This document shows, piece after piece, positions 42,314-49,196 of a stretch of 56,768 bases of DNA. Under the pieces are notes generated by a model. It was not told the origin of the DNA. It saw only the letters and a list, made by a program, of their open reading frames with translations, and did no database searches. Every line of letters starts with the position of its first letter. The stretch's first letter is position 1. Source of the stretch: Blautia sp900556555 (lineage in GTDB: Bacteria; Bacillota; Clostridia; Lachnospirales; Lachnospiraceae); the NCBI GenBank assembly GCA_964250615.1, contig CAXUGM010000021.1. One strand, 5' to 3'. A program made the position numbers and the translations under genes.

Positions 42314-42571
42314 ATGAACGATATCAAAAGTTGTTTGTTTGATGCCTACTGCGAGTATACGGAAGAAAAGCAGTTGGAATATCAGAAAACAGAGCAGTAT
42401 CAGGAATTACAGCGACAGTTGGATGAAAACAAAAGAGCGATTGAACGTCTGATTTCTAATAATCCGGAGTTGAAAGAATTATTCCGGCTAAGAGAAGATC
42501 TGCTGTTAAAACATTACACAGATTTAGAAACTGAGACGATAAAAGCATTTATCAATCTGATTCATCATTAA
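42314..42571 (+). CDS. Small helical protein, function unknown
   Basis: 85 residues, mostly alpha-helical with a heptad-like centre (YQELQRQLDENKRAIERLI). No family recognised. ACGGAGGTCGTGTGTA precedes the ATG, and it follows the HTH gene by 39 bases in the same transcript. Length and composition resemble the small proteins at 43136 and 43731, but I see no clear alignment. Confidence 0.55.
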   Translation: MNDIKSCLFDAYCEYTEEKQLEYQKTEQYQELQRQLDENKRAIERLISNNPELKELFRLREDLLLKHYTDLETETIKAFINLIHH

Positions 42572-42585
42572 CTCGCTGATTCCTT

Positions 42586-42634
42586 CACCGGTAGATGGGT
42601 GTCATGAGAATGATGACACCCTGGCGAATCGGTG
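42586..42634 (+). other. Long two-part hairpin downstream of the gene at 42314
   Basis: GGGTGTCAT (42597-42605) pairs with ATGACACCC (42613-42621). An outer stem CACCG (42586-42590) and CGGTG (42630-42634) encloses it. There is no T-run, so it looks more like a structured RNA or protein-binding site than a terminator. Confidence 0.5.
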
Positions 42635-42672
42635 TTAGATGATGAAACGGAATATAGAAGGAGGAACATAAA

Positions 42673-42732
42673 GTGTTAAAGAAACAAACGTACCAAAAGG
42701 ATATAATAATAAAATATATACTACATATATAA
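42673..42732 (+). CDS. Possible 19-residue peptide gene
   Basis: A GTG preceded by GAAGGAGGAACATAAA opens a frame ending at 42732 and coding for a short basic-hydrophobic peptide (MLKKQTYQKDIIIKYILHI). The ribosome site is strong, but length and composition alone do not prove expression. It lies in a 564-base stretch without a longer gene, between two hairpins. Confidence 0.3.
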   Translation: MLKKQTYQKDIIIKYILHI

Positions 42733-42962
42733 TTCTTATTATTTACGACACACCCGGGAATATTTATTGAAGAGTTTATTTTGAGTTTCAAGTGAAGTTT
42801 TTTGTCGATTAAATTATCAAAATTGAATAAAGTGATTATGGATTTGTATATAGAACGTGGGTAGATTTTTGTTGAACATTTTTTGAATATTAGAATAGGT
42901 TTTTTTGTTGTACCCAAAAATAGATTTGATAATACTTTTGATGTTAAATTTCATAAAAAACT

Positions 42963-43008
42963 AAAGACTAGTTATGCAAAAATGATATTTGTATAACTAG
43001 TCTTTTTT
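42963..43008 (+). terminator. Very stable terminator hairpin
   Basis: AAAGACTAGTTAT (42963-42975) pairs with ATAACTAGTCTTT (42993-43005). The stem extends inward through GCAAA/TTTGT to about 18 pairs, and a T-run follows. It ends whatever transcript runs through 42.3-42.96 kb. Between the hairpin at 42634 and here I see only the tiny frame at 42673. Confidence 0.8.
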
Positions 43009-43026
43009 ATATTAATAAGATAAAAA

Positions 43027-43055
43027 TTGACAACAGAACACCTGTTCGATATAAT
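43027..43055 (+). promoter_or_regulatory. Consensus promoter with embedded LexA-type box
   Basis: TTGACA (43027-43032), 17 bases, TATAAT (43050-43055): perfect consensus. The spacer holds GAAC-ACCT-GTTC (43036-43047), followed by G, matching the Firmicute LexA/DinR box core GAACnnnnGTTC. LexA binding here would shut the promoter until DNA damage. It drives the small gene at 43136. Confidence 0.65.
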
Positions 43056-43135
43056 AATTCTAGGTTCGCTACCTAGAGTTGTTTTGCTAAACTGACCAGT
43101 CAGTATTTATCCCAGTATTGGAGGTGTGGTTTACG

Positions 43136-43396
43136 ATGGAACTTGAAGAATGCATTAAAGATGCTCTTGAAGAATCGATGCAGGCATATATTCATTCTGA
43201 AATATACAACGAGCAGAAACAAGCTGTAGATGGATTGATTATGGAATTTCGTTGCAGTCTAAATGAAGTACAGAAGATGAAATTTAACCTTATACTAGAT
43301 TCACTATCTAATCTTAATTCAATGTTTACTGCAGAAGCATATATGCATGGTGTTGTAGAAGGAATTGCTTTACACGGCAAGGTAATTACTAAGTAA
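43136..43396 (+). CDS. Small acidic protein of a paralogous pair
   Basis: 86 residues starting MELEECIKDALEESMQAYIH and ending in a helix, YMHGVVEGIALHG. It is clearly related to the protein encoded on the opposite strand at 43731-43985. The pattern resembles small DUF6809-type proteins of gut Clostridia, but this is uncertain. ATG 43136 follows TGGAGGTGTGGTTTACG. Likely DNA-damage controlled through the LexA-type box upstream (inference). Confidence 0.65.
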   Translation: MELEECIKDALEESMQAYIHSEIYNEQKQAVDGLIMEFRCSLNEVQKMKFNLILDSLSNLNSMFTAEAYMHGVVEGIALHGKVITK

Positions 43397-43404
43397 AAAG
43401 GATA

Positions 43405-43443
43405 GACCGGCTTTGATTTCCCTTTGAGCTGGTTTTCTTTTTT
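43405..43443 (+). terminator. Terminator after the gene at 43136
   Basis: GACCGGCT (43405-43412) pairs with AGCTGGTT (43427-43434), two wobble or mismatched positions, followed by a T-rich tract to 43443. Confidence 0.5.
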
Positions 43444-43462
43444 GAGAGAGGTGTATGTCGAA

Positions 43463-43696
43463 ATGGAAAGAAATTATAAAGTCGGTGATATTGTTTACAT
43501 TGTTGAAAGTAACCGTATAATTCGTAAATGCATTATTGGACGAGTGACTGGAGGTATATATCTGATTCGATTTGAAGAGGGGGGCGCAATACAGGTGAAA
43601 AAACATAGATTGTTTGTTAGCAGGGAAGAGGCAGAGAAGAGTCTTCCACAGTCAGTAAAGCCAAGACGTCTGACGCAATATGATTATATGCATTAA
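43463..43696 (+). CDS. Small beta-rich protein, function unknown
   Basis: 77 residues: KVGDIVYIVESNRIIRKCII, then IYLIRFEEGGAIQVKKHRLF, an SH3- or KOW-like string of beta strands, then a polar helical tail. No family recognised. The ATG at 43463 follows GAGAGAGGTGTATGTCGAA with somewhat long spacing. A terminator lies directly behind. Confidence 0.5.
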   Translation: MERNYKVGDIVYIVESNRIIRKCIIGRVTGGIYLIRFEEGGAIQVKKHRLFVSREEAEKSLPQSVKPRRLTQYDYMH

Positions 43697-43699
43697 AAT

Positions 43700-43734
43700 A
43701 CCCGGCTTCAGTGAGCCGGGTGAATGTTTTTTAT
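43700..43734. terminator. Bidirectional terminator between convergent small genes
   Basis: ACCCGGCT (43700-43707) and AGCCGGGT (43714-43721) form an 8-bp G+C-rich stem with a 6-base loop. A T-rich tract follows on the plus strand and TATTTTAA on the minus strand. Confidence 0.75.
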
Positions 43735-43985
43735 AGCGTCTTTTCTCGGAGTGTGATACCGTTAACAACACCTGTTACATATGCTTTAGAGGCGAATTTG
43801 CCATCACTGATATTGATGGCATCTACTAATTTGTTTAATCTGATCTGTTGCTCCGGAGTAAGTTCGGAACGTAATTCTGTAAGCATAGTGTTAATTTCTG
43901 TTCTCTGTGTTTTGTATTCTTCAGATTCGATATAATTTTTCATGGTAACATCAATTGAGTCCATGATGCATTCTTCTAATTCCAT
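43731..43985 (-). CDS. Paralogue of the small protein at 43136
   Basis: 84 residues beginning MELEECIMDSIDVTMKNYIE; the end YVTGVVNGITLREK matches the plus-strand paralogue (YMHGVVEGIALHG). The middle LTPEQQIRLNKLVDAIN corresponds to a helical segment there. Function unknown. A strong CAGCAGGAGGTAACAAC site precedes the ATG. The two copies face each other across 335 bases, suggesting an inverted duplication followed by divergence. Confidence 0.65.
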   Translation of the reverse strand: MELEECIMDSIDVTMKNYIESEEYKTQRTEINTMLTELRSELTPEQQIRLNKLVDAINISDGKFASKAYVTGVVNGITLREKTL

Positions 43986-44010
43986 GTTGTTACCTCCTGC
44001 TGGAATAAGT

Positions 44011-44421
44011 TTATACTGTTGTAGTTACAAAGTGTATAAAAATATTTTCAGCACTGTCGGCATCATTACTACGATCCTGAGTCCTCAGCAAATAAATGTT
44101 TCGGATTCTTTTGGAGAACCGATAAAATACTGAGGTGACAGGTTTGACGCATGAAAAGAGGACAGCTGTCGATAAATATGCGTGCAGTGGACAGCGTATT
44201 GATTTCTCCTTTCTATAGTTTTCTTTGTCGAACAAGCGCATAAGCCAATGCCATGCGGAATGAACTATTGAATAAAATGTTCGCTGGATACTATCATAAA
44301 GTTCCTCAAGACATTCATCCACCAGTTTGCTGACTGCAGCATTAATGGCTTCTACGATTCTATGAATTGAGAAGGAAACCTCCTCATTATTTCTTTTTAC
44401 GATTCTAATTGTCTCTTCCAT
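44011..44421 (-). CDS. Short protein with ATP-cone-like N-terminus
   Basis: 136 residues. The first 32 (IRIVKRNNEEVSFSIHRIVE and AINAA) resemble the ATP-cone allosteric domain at the start of ribonucleotide reductases and NrdR. The rest, rich in aromatic and basic residues, matches nothing I know, so it may be a remnant or a frameshifted gene. A good GCGAGGTGAAAAACG ribosome site and a promoter at 44495-44523 support expression. Confidence in function is low. Confidence 0.45.
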   Translation of the reverse strand: MEETIRIVKRNNEEVSFSIHRIVEAINAAVSKLVDECLEELYDSIQRTFYSIVHSAWHWLMRLFDKENYRKEKSIRCPLHAYLSTAVLFSCVKPVTSVFYRFSKRIRNIYLLRTQDRSNDADSAENIFIHFVTTTV

Positions 44422-44494
44422 ACGTTTTTCACCTCGCTTTCTTTACTCGGATTTTGTAGATAAGTATAATACACTACATCTTGCAGTGAATGAA

Positions 44495-44523
44495 ATTATA
44501 TCATACAAGATATAGCGATACAA
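44495..44523 (-). promoter_or_regulatory. Promoter for the gene at 44011-44421
   Basis: On the minus strand, TTGTAT (44523-44518), 17 bases, TATAAT (44500-44495). It starts just outside the immA terminator. Confidence 0.5.
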
Positions 44524-44536
44524 GCACCTTTGATTG

Positions 44537-44589
44537 AAAAAGGACTTATGACGGTTCCCAGAGAATGGGAACTCTCATCAGTCCTTTTT
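44537..44589 (-). terminator. Terminator of immA
   Basis: AAAAAGGACT (44537-44546) pairs with AGTCCTTTTT (44580-44589), with an inner stem GTTCCC (44554-44559) and GGGAAC (44567-44572). On the minus strand it directly follows the immA stop and ends in TTTTT. Confidence 0.85.
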
Positions 44590-44590
44590 G

Positions 44591-45166
44591 TTATGCTGCA
44601 TTGAATAACCGTAGCATTTTCATCTCATAGGGAAGATAGCATCGAGGTCCGAATTTAACCCATTTTACATAATATTCATAAGAATATACAGATGCTTCTG
44701 TGGAAAGACAAAATATATTTGCAATATCAGAGGCATCTTCGCAATGTGAAATTGCAATCAATGGGGGCGGAGCAATTGCATATTTTGCAAAGAAATTTGC
44801 TTCAGCTTCCTCAATCGTACTTTTACTGTCATCTGAATTATCATGGTGTCCAAGATAAATGTGACCAATCTCATGGAAGATAGTCCAGCGCATCCGTTCA
44901 TACTGGGCACGATCATTGTAATAGATAACATATTGGCTCATTCCGGTGTTGGGATTAATTTCTACTTTAGAGTATCCGTCCGGATCCGTGCCTAAGGCAT
45001 TTAAGTATTCTTCTGGAGTAAGAGAAGAATATGGCTTTAAAACATAGTAAAGTTTGTTTGCGATAACGAAACAATCAATGGGATAAGCATTGATTTCGCA
45101 TTCTTCAAACATGAAAGAAACTTCCTGTTTGATTTTTTCGCACCTGTTATTTGTCAGTATTCTCAA
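44591..45166 (-). CDS. immA: ImmA/IrrE-family metallopeptidase
   Basis: 191 residues with the zinc-protease motif HEIGHIYLGH (near residue 98) and downstream EEAEANFFAKYAIAP. ImmA proteins cleave their cognate XRE repressor ImmR on induction, as shown in ICEBs1 and phage phi105. The TTG start follows AAAGGATAAAA. It is 12 bases behind the immR-like gene in the same direction, so the two form an anti-repressor/repressor unit of the element. Confidence 0.9.
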   Translation of the reverse strand: MRILTNNRCEKIKQEVSFMFEECEINAYPIDCFVIANKLYYVLKPYSSLTPEEYLNALGTDPDGYSKVEINPNTGMSQYVIYYNDRAQYERMRWTIFHEIGHIYLGHHDNSDDSKSTIEEAEANFFAKYAIAPPPLIAISHCEDASDIANIFCLSTEASVYSYEYYVKWVKFGPRCYLPYEMKMLRLFNAA

Positions 45167-45178
45167 GTTTTATCCTTT

Positions 45179-45505
45179 CTAGTTTTCTGACTCAAAAAGG
45201 GCGTTAACGAGATCGGCTTTCTGTTTTTTTGTCCATTTGTTTGCGTTTCGGGCAATCGCACGCTGGGTACGATAATACTCAAGTTCTGCATCATCTTCGA
45301 CTTCCTGTCCAAGCAAGTAGTCGGAAGTAGTATGAAGCGCAAGGGCTATATTGGCAATAATCGGACCTTTTGGGGTACGATCACCGCTAATGTATCTTGA
45401 CATGGAAACTTCAGTTACACCGATCTTCTCTGCAAGCTCTCGTTGAGTTAAACCATTTTTTTGTAACAAATCAGAAATCCTTTCTCCTAAAGTCGTATTG
45501 TTCAT
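45179..45505 (-). CDS. ImmR-like XRE repressor
   Basis: 108 residues: XRE domain GERISDLLQKNGLTQRELAE, VTEVSMSRYISGDRTP, then ALALHTTSDYLLG, with a C-terminal helical tail. Start ATG 45505 follows AGAGGATACCAATT; a longer frame upstream has no ribosome site. Likely the lysogeny repressor, binding the repeated CTTACC boxes in the divergent region and being removed by the neighbouring ImmA (inference from context). Confidence 0.88.
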   Translation of the reverse strand: MNNTTLGERISDLLQKNGLTQRELAEKIGVTEVSMSRYISGDRTPKGPIIANIALALHTTSDYLLGQEVEDDAELEYYRTQRAIARNANKWTKKQKADLVNALFESEN

Positions 45506-45822
45506 AATTGGTATCCTCTTTCTAATATAGATTTGCATATGCTCTGCATGGCACTTTTTGCTCTGCGTCTTTAGCATTTTGCAGTGTTTGGCTTACTTGA
45601 TTGTTTTATAAGGGAACTTTGCTTCAGTATCTTCTAGTATTATATTTACCAAGCGATGATACATATATTCGACCGTCCCTTGAGGTTTTCGTATTTCAGC
45701 TCCAACTGGCTTGCTTTTTTGACAGGCTTTTTAGTTCCTGCACTACAGCATTCGTGCAAACATCATTTTTGCATTCATTTGTAGTATTCATTTGTAATAA
45801 AAAATTGTTCATTGATTTCTGA

Positions 45823-45995
45823 TTTACCAAAAGTATAACAGAACTTACCATTTGTGTCAATACATAAAAATAATTGGAAAGTTTCTAAACCTCAAAAAAG
45901 CCCATAAAATAAAGGGAAATCAGCAATTTAAGTGTCAAAAACGGAAAATAAATGGAAAGTTCAGTGTTGACAGCTTACCGAATGTTTAATATAAT
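45823..45995. promoter_or_regulatory. Divergent immunity promoters with repeated operator boxes
   Basis: Leftward promoter: TTGACA (45860-45855), 17 bases, TATACT (45837-45832), giving a leader of about 320 bases to immR. Rightward promoter: TTGACA (45967-45972), 17 bases, TATAAT (45990-45995). Both spacers carry the same box, CTTACCATTTGT (45845) and CTTACCGAATGT (45974). A related TTTACCAAAAGT sits at 45823 over the leftward -10, and CTTACCAAATGT at 46236 lies inside the cro-like gene. TGGAAAGTT is repeated at 45876 and 45953. The leader 45506-45822 shows no convincing gene. Confidence 0.65.
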
Positions 45996-46028
45996 TTTCT
46001 CAGACTTAAACGAAAGGAGAGGAAACGC

Positions 46029-46289
46029 ATGAACGTTAGAATGCTGAAAGCGAAGAGAGTAGAAAAGAATCTTCGTCAAAAAGATCTGGCAGTTGCTTTA
46101 GGAATTACCGAAAAGGCAATGTGTCATAAGGAATGCAGTTCTGAAAATAAGTTCAAAGCGGAGGAGATGTTAACCCTTGTCAAGCAACTGGACTTATCAT
46201 TTGCAGAGTTCGATGCAATTTTTTTTAACCACGAACTTACCAAATGTTTAAGAAGAACTCAAAAACTTTCCAGAAATGGAGACGGATAA
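46029..46289 (+). CDS. Cro-like XRE regulator
   Basis: 86 residues with an XRE domain: RMLKAKRVEKNLRQKDLAVA, ITEKAMCHKE, then EEMLTLVKQLDLSFAEF. First rightward gene from the consensus promoter opposite immR, the position of a Cro or early-switch protein. AACGAAAGGAGAGG precedes the ATG. One of the operator-type boxes lies inside its coding sequence. Confidence 0.82.
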   Translation: MNVRMLKAKRVEKNLRQKDLAVALGITEKAMCHKECSSENKFKAEEMLTLVKQLDLSFAEFDAIFFNHELTKCLRRTQKLSRNGDG

Positions 46290-46318
46290 ATGAATCGGAC
46301 TATAGAAAAAAGAAGGGA

Positions 46319-46396
46319 ATGAAAACATCTCTCGACCTGGCAGAAGAGTATCGATGCAATCATCCCATCGAAGTCAGTTTACCACAATTGGTATAA
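46319..46396 (+). CDS. Possible 25-residue peptide gene
   Basis: Frame starting MKTSLDLAEEYRCNHPIEVS and ending at 46396, in the 182-base gap between the cro-like gene and the DUF4406 gene. The sequence reads protein-like, but the AGAAGGGA ribosome site is too close to the ATG. Weak support. Confidence 0.25.
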   Translation: MKTSLDLAEEYRCNHPIEVSLPQLV

Positions 46397-46471
46397 AAAG
46401 AAAACGATTATTTATCTGATATAACGAGACAACCACGGGCATGAGACCCGAATGTAGAAAGTGGGTATTTT

Positions 46472-46870
46472 ATGAAGACAGTATTTATTTGTTCACCGTT
46501 TAGAGGAAACGAGAAAGAGAACGCTGAGAAAGCAAAGTTTTATGCACGTATTGCAATTGGTACAGGAGCTGTTCCGATCGTACCGCACCTTTACTTTCCA
46601 ATGTTTCTTGATGAGAAGAAGCCAGCTGAAAGAATGCAGGGCATTGAAATGGGGCTGGAACTCATGGATTGTTGTGATGAGGTCTGGGTTTTTGGATTTA
46701 ACATCACTTCTGGGATGCAGTTCGAATTAGACCATGCGAGAGATACAAAGGTTCCGGTTCGTTTGTATGACAAAGATATGAACCGCATTAACCTTAGAAC
46801 GCTCCGCATTGATGACAGAGCGACACCAGATTATATGGCATCAATTAAAGGATTGAAACTTTTGAAATAG
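46472..46870 (+). CDS. DUF4406 family protein (nucleoside deoxyribosyltransferase-like fold)
   Basis: 132 residues: VFICSPFRGNEKENAEKAKF at the start, PIVPHLYFPMFLDE, DEVWVFGFNITSGM and FELDHARDTKVPV. This fold is shared with nucleoside 2-deoxyribosyltransferases; phage members may act in nucleotide or NAD-related metabolism, but the reaction is unknown. TGGGTATTTT precedes the ATG. It opens the phage early operon together with the next gene. Confidence 0.75.
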   Translation: MKTVFICSPFRGNEKENAEKAKFYARIAIGTGAVPIVPHLYFPMFLDEKKPAERMQGIEMGLELMDCCDEVWVFGFNITSGMQFELDHARDTKVPVRLYDKDMNRINLRTLRIDDRATPDYMASIKGLKLLK

Positions 46871-46887
46871 AAGAAAGGGGTACGAAC

Positions 46888-47199
46888 ATGAGTGAAGCGA
46901 TTTTATTAGTTGCGCAGGGTTATGAAATGGTAGCTGCAGGGTTAAGACAGATGGCAGGAGCAGGTACAGAAATGCCAGTGCTTCCAGTTTTAACAGAAAA
47001 AACAGATAAAGCACCTGCTACAAAGAAAGAAGAAAAAACAATTACACAGGATGAGCTCCGTTTGGTTCTGGCAGAAAAGAGCAGAGCCGGGAAAACACAG
47101 GAAGTGAAAATGATTCTTAGAGAGTGCGGTGTGGACAAACTCTCAGCTGTGCCGGAAGAGAAGTATCCGGAGCTTCTGAAAAAAGCGGAGGCACTTTAA
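46888..47199 (+). CDS. Phage early protein, function unknown
   Basis: 103 residues. A hydrophobic helix at the start (AILLVAQGYEMVAAGLRQM), a Pro/Thr/Lys linker, and a C-terminal helical part (ITQDELRLVLAEKSRAGKTQ). Similar proteins regularly precede DUF2800 in Firmicute phages; no function is established. AGAAAGGGGTACGAAC precedes the ATG, and its TAA overlaps the next ATG by one base. Confidence 0.7.
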   Translation: MSEAILLVAQGYEMVAAGLRQMAGAGTEMPVLPVLTEKTDKAPATKKEEKTITQDELRLVLAEKSRAGKTQEVKMILRECGVDKLSAVPEEKYPELLKKAEAL

Positions 47200-48329
47200 T
47201 GGGCGCGCATGCAAGATTCTCACCATCTTCCAGCAATAGATATCTGAACTGTCCCCCAGCACTTTGGCTGGAGGAACAGTTCGAAGATGAACAGTCTCCA
47301 TATGCAGCAGAAGGCAGTGCTGGACACAGAATGGCTGAATATCTGATAAACAAACATTTAAAAAGAAGAGATAAGCGTCCGGTATCCGATTACTATTCGG
47401 ACGAGCTTCTGGAAGCAGTCGATGATTATGTTTTATATGTTATCGGTCGGATTGAAGAAGCAAAACGTATCTGCAGTTCTCCAGTGTTTGCAGTGGAGCA
47501 GAGAGTGGATTTGCGTGAACACGTGCAGGAGTGCTTTGGGACAGCAGATATGGTGATTATCACAGATAACCGAATACAGATTATTGATCTGAAGCTGGGC
47601 AAAGGTGTAATGGTTGATGCCGAAGAAAATAATCAGCTTATGATCTATGGACTTGGAGTTCTCGATTTGGCAGAGATGTTGTTTGATATCGAAACTGTGG
47701 AACTTACCATTGTCCAGCCAAGACTCGACCATTTTTCTTCATGGGAAATCTCAGCTGAAGAATTACGAAGCTGGGGAAGAGAGGTTCTGGAGCCAAGAGC
47801 AAAGATGGCACTTTCTGGTGAGGGAGAGTTCAAAGCAGGAGATCACTGCAGATTTTGTAAAGCCAGATTCCAGTGCAGAGCCAGAGCCGAAGAATTTCTT
47901 AAACTGGCACAACAGGAATTTAAAGCACCCGATCTTCTGACAGATGAAGAAATGGCAGAAGTTCTTTCTAAGGCAGATGCTCTTAAGAAATGGGCAGAGG
48001 AAGTATACGCATACGCACAGAATGAAGCGGTTGTTCATCACAAGGAATGGCCTGGATTCAAGTTAGTGCTGGGACGTACCAACAGAAAATATACAGATGA
48101 AGAGGAAGTGGCAGAAGTCGCAAAGAAGGCAGGGTACACCGATATCTTCAAATCCAGTCTCATCGGAATAACTGAAATGGAGCGTCTGATGGGAAAGAAA
48201 AATTTCAAAGAGATTCTTGGTGCATATGTGTACAAGCCGGAAGGCAAAGTCACATTAGTACCGGACTCAGATAAAAGAGAAGCAGTAACAGTATCAACCG
48301 CAGAAGCGGACTTTAAACAGGAGGACTAA
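47199..48329 (+). CDS. DUF2800 protein (Cas4/RecB-like nuclease family)
   Basis: 376 residues. It begins ARFSPSSSNRYLNCPPALWL, has a nuclease core with DMVIITDNRIQIIDLKLGKG (D and D-x-K), and ends with CRFCKARFQC. The cysteine before PP and the CxxC/C cluster match the Fe-S site of Cas4/AddB-type nucleases. Probably a phage recombination or replication exonuclease. I start at ATG 47199, which overlaps the preceding stop; it is followed at once by DUF2815. Confidence 0.85.
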   Translation: MGAHARFSPSSSNRYLNCPPALWLEEQFEDEQSPYAAEGSAGHRMAEYLINKHLKRRDKRPVSDYYSDELLEAVDDYVLYVIGRIEEAKRICSSPVFAVEQRVDLREHVQECFGTADMVIITDNRIQIIDLKLGKGVMVDAEENNQLMIYGLGVLDLAEMLFDIETVELTIVQPRLDHFSSWEISAEELRSWGREVLEPRAKMALSGEGEFKAGDHCRFCKARFQCRARAEEFLKLAQQEFKAPDLLTDEEMAEVLSKADALKKWAEEVYAYAQNEAVVHHKEWPGFKLVLGRTNRKYTDEEEVAEVAKKAGYTDIFKSSLIGITEMERLMGKKNFKEILGAYVYKPEGKVTLVPDSDKREAVTVSTAEADFKQED

Positions 48330-48333
48330 ATAT

Positions 48334-48879
48334 ATGAGTACAGCAATTAATAACACAAAGGTAATTATTCCATGCAGATTTTCTTACGCACACATTTGGG
48401 AGCCAGATTCCATTAATGGTTCTGATCCGAAGTATTCTGTCAGTCTTATCATCGATAAGCAGGATAAGGATACTATCGCAAAAATTAAAAAGGCAATCGA
48501 ACAGGCAAAGGAAGATGGAAAAGGTAAGTGGGGCGGTAAGATTCCTGCCAATCTTAAAACTCCTCTTCGTGATGGTGATATCGACAGACCGGATGACGAA
48601 GCATACGCAGGCAGCTACTTCGTAAATGCCAATAGCAGACAGGCACCGCAGGTAGTTGATAGACAGGTACAGCCTATCCTCGACCAGAGTGAAGTTTATT
48701 CCGGTTGTTATGGAAGAGTATCTGTTACATTCTACGCATATAACTCCAACGGAAATAAAGGTGTCGCAGCAGGACTTGGAAATGTACAGAAGCTCCGTGA
48801 TGGTGATCCGTTAGGTTCCAGAGCAAATGCAAAGGATGAATTTGATGCAGTAGATGCAGATGATGATTTCCTTTCTTAA
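48334..48879 (+). CDS. DUF2815 protein, probable phage ssDNA-binding protein
   Basis: 181 residues: KVIIPCRFSYAHIWEPDS near the start, then KYSVSLIIDKQDKDT, and an acidic C-terminus ending DAVDADDDFLS. The acidic tail and its place between the DUF2800 exonuclease and the polymerase are typical of phage single-stranded DNA-binding proteins; the assignment is from family context. Separated by four bases from DUF2800. Confidence 0.85.
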   Translation: MSTAINNTKVIIPCRFSYAHIWEPDSINGSDPKYSVSLIIDKQDKDTIAKIKKAIEQAKEDGKGKWGGKIPANLKTPLRDGDIDRPDDEAYAGSYFVNANSRQAPQVVDRQVQPILDQSEVYSGCYGRVSVTFYAYNSNGNKGVAAGLGNVQKLRDGDPLGSRANAKDEFDAVDADDDFLS

Positions 48880-48932
48880 GTAACAAAAGGGCGGAGTGCT
48901 TCTCTGCCCATACATAAAGGAGTTGAAATTTT

Positions 48933-49196
48933 ATGAAAGATTGGAAAGATATCGAGGGCATGGAAGGCAGATATCAAATAAGCGGTGACGGAAGCATCCG
49001 CATTCTGCCACATTACGCTGGCGGTCGAAAGCTGCCAATGAAAGTCCTCGATCTGAAATACCAGGAGGTACTGGAAATAAAGAGCCGTCTGGCAGGAGGG
49101 GAACATCCATACAGCATAGCAGAAGATATGGGTGTGTCTCGTAAAGTAATCAGCCGGATCAAGAGTGGGAGGTCATACGGATGGATAAACAGTTAG
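48933..49196 (+). CDS. NUMOD4-HTH protein without nuclease domain
   Basis: 87 residues. The start WKDIEGMEGRYQISGDGSIR is a NUMOD4 motif found in HNH homing endonucleases. The second half (LAGGEHPYSIAEDMGVSRKV) is a helix-turn-helix. There is no HNH or GIY-YIG nuclease, so this is probably a DNA-binding fragment now used as a phage regulator, or the remains of a homing gene. AAAGGAGTTGAAATTTT precedes the ATG; it overlaps the polymerase gene by 16 bases. Confidence 0.7.
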   Translation: MKDWKDIEGMEGRYQISGDGSIRILPHYAGGRKLPMKVLDLKYQEVLEIKSRLAGGEHPYSIAEDMGVSRKVISRIKSGRSYGWINS

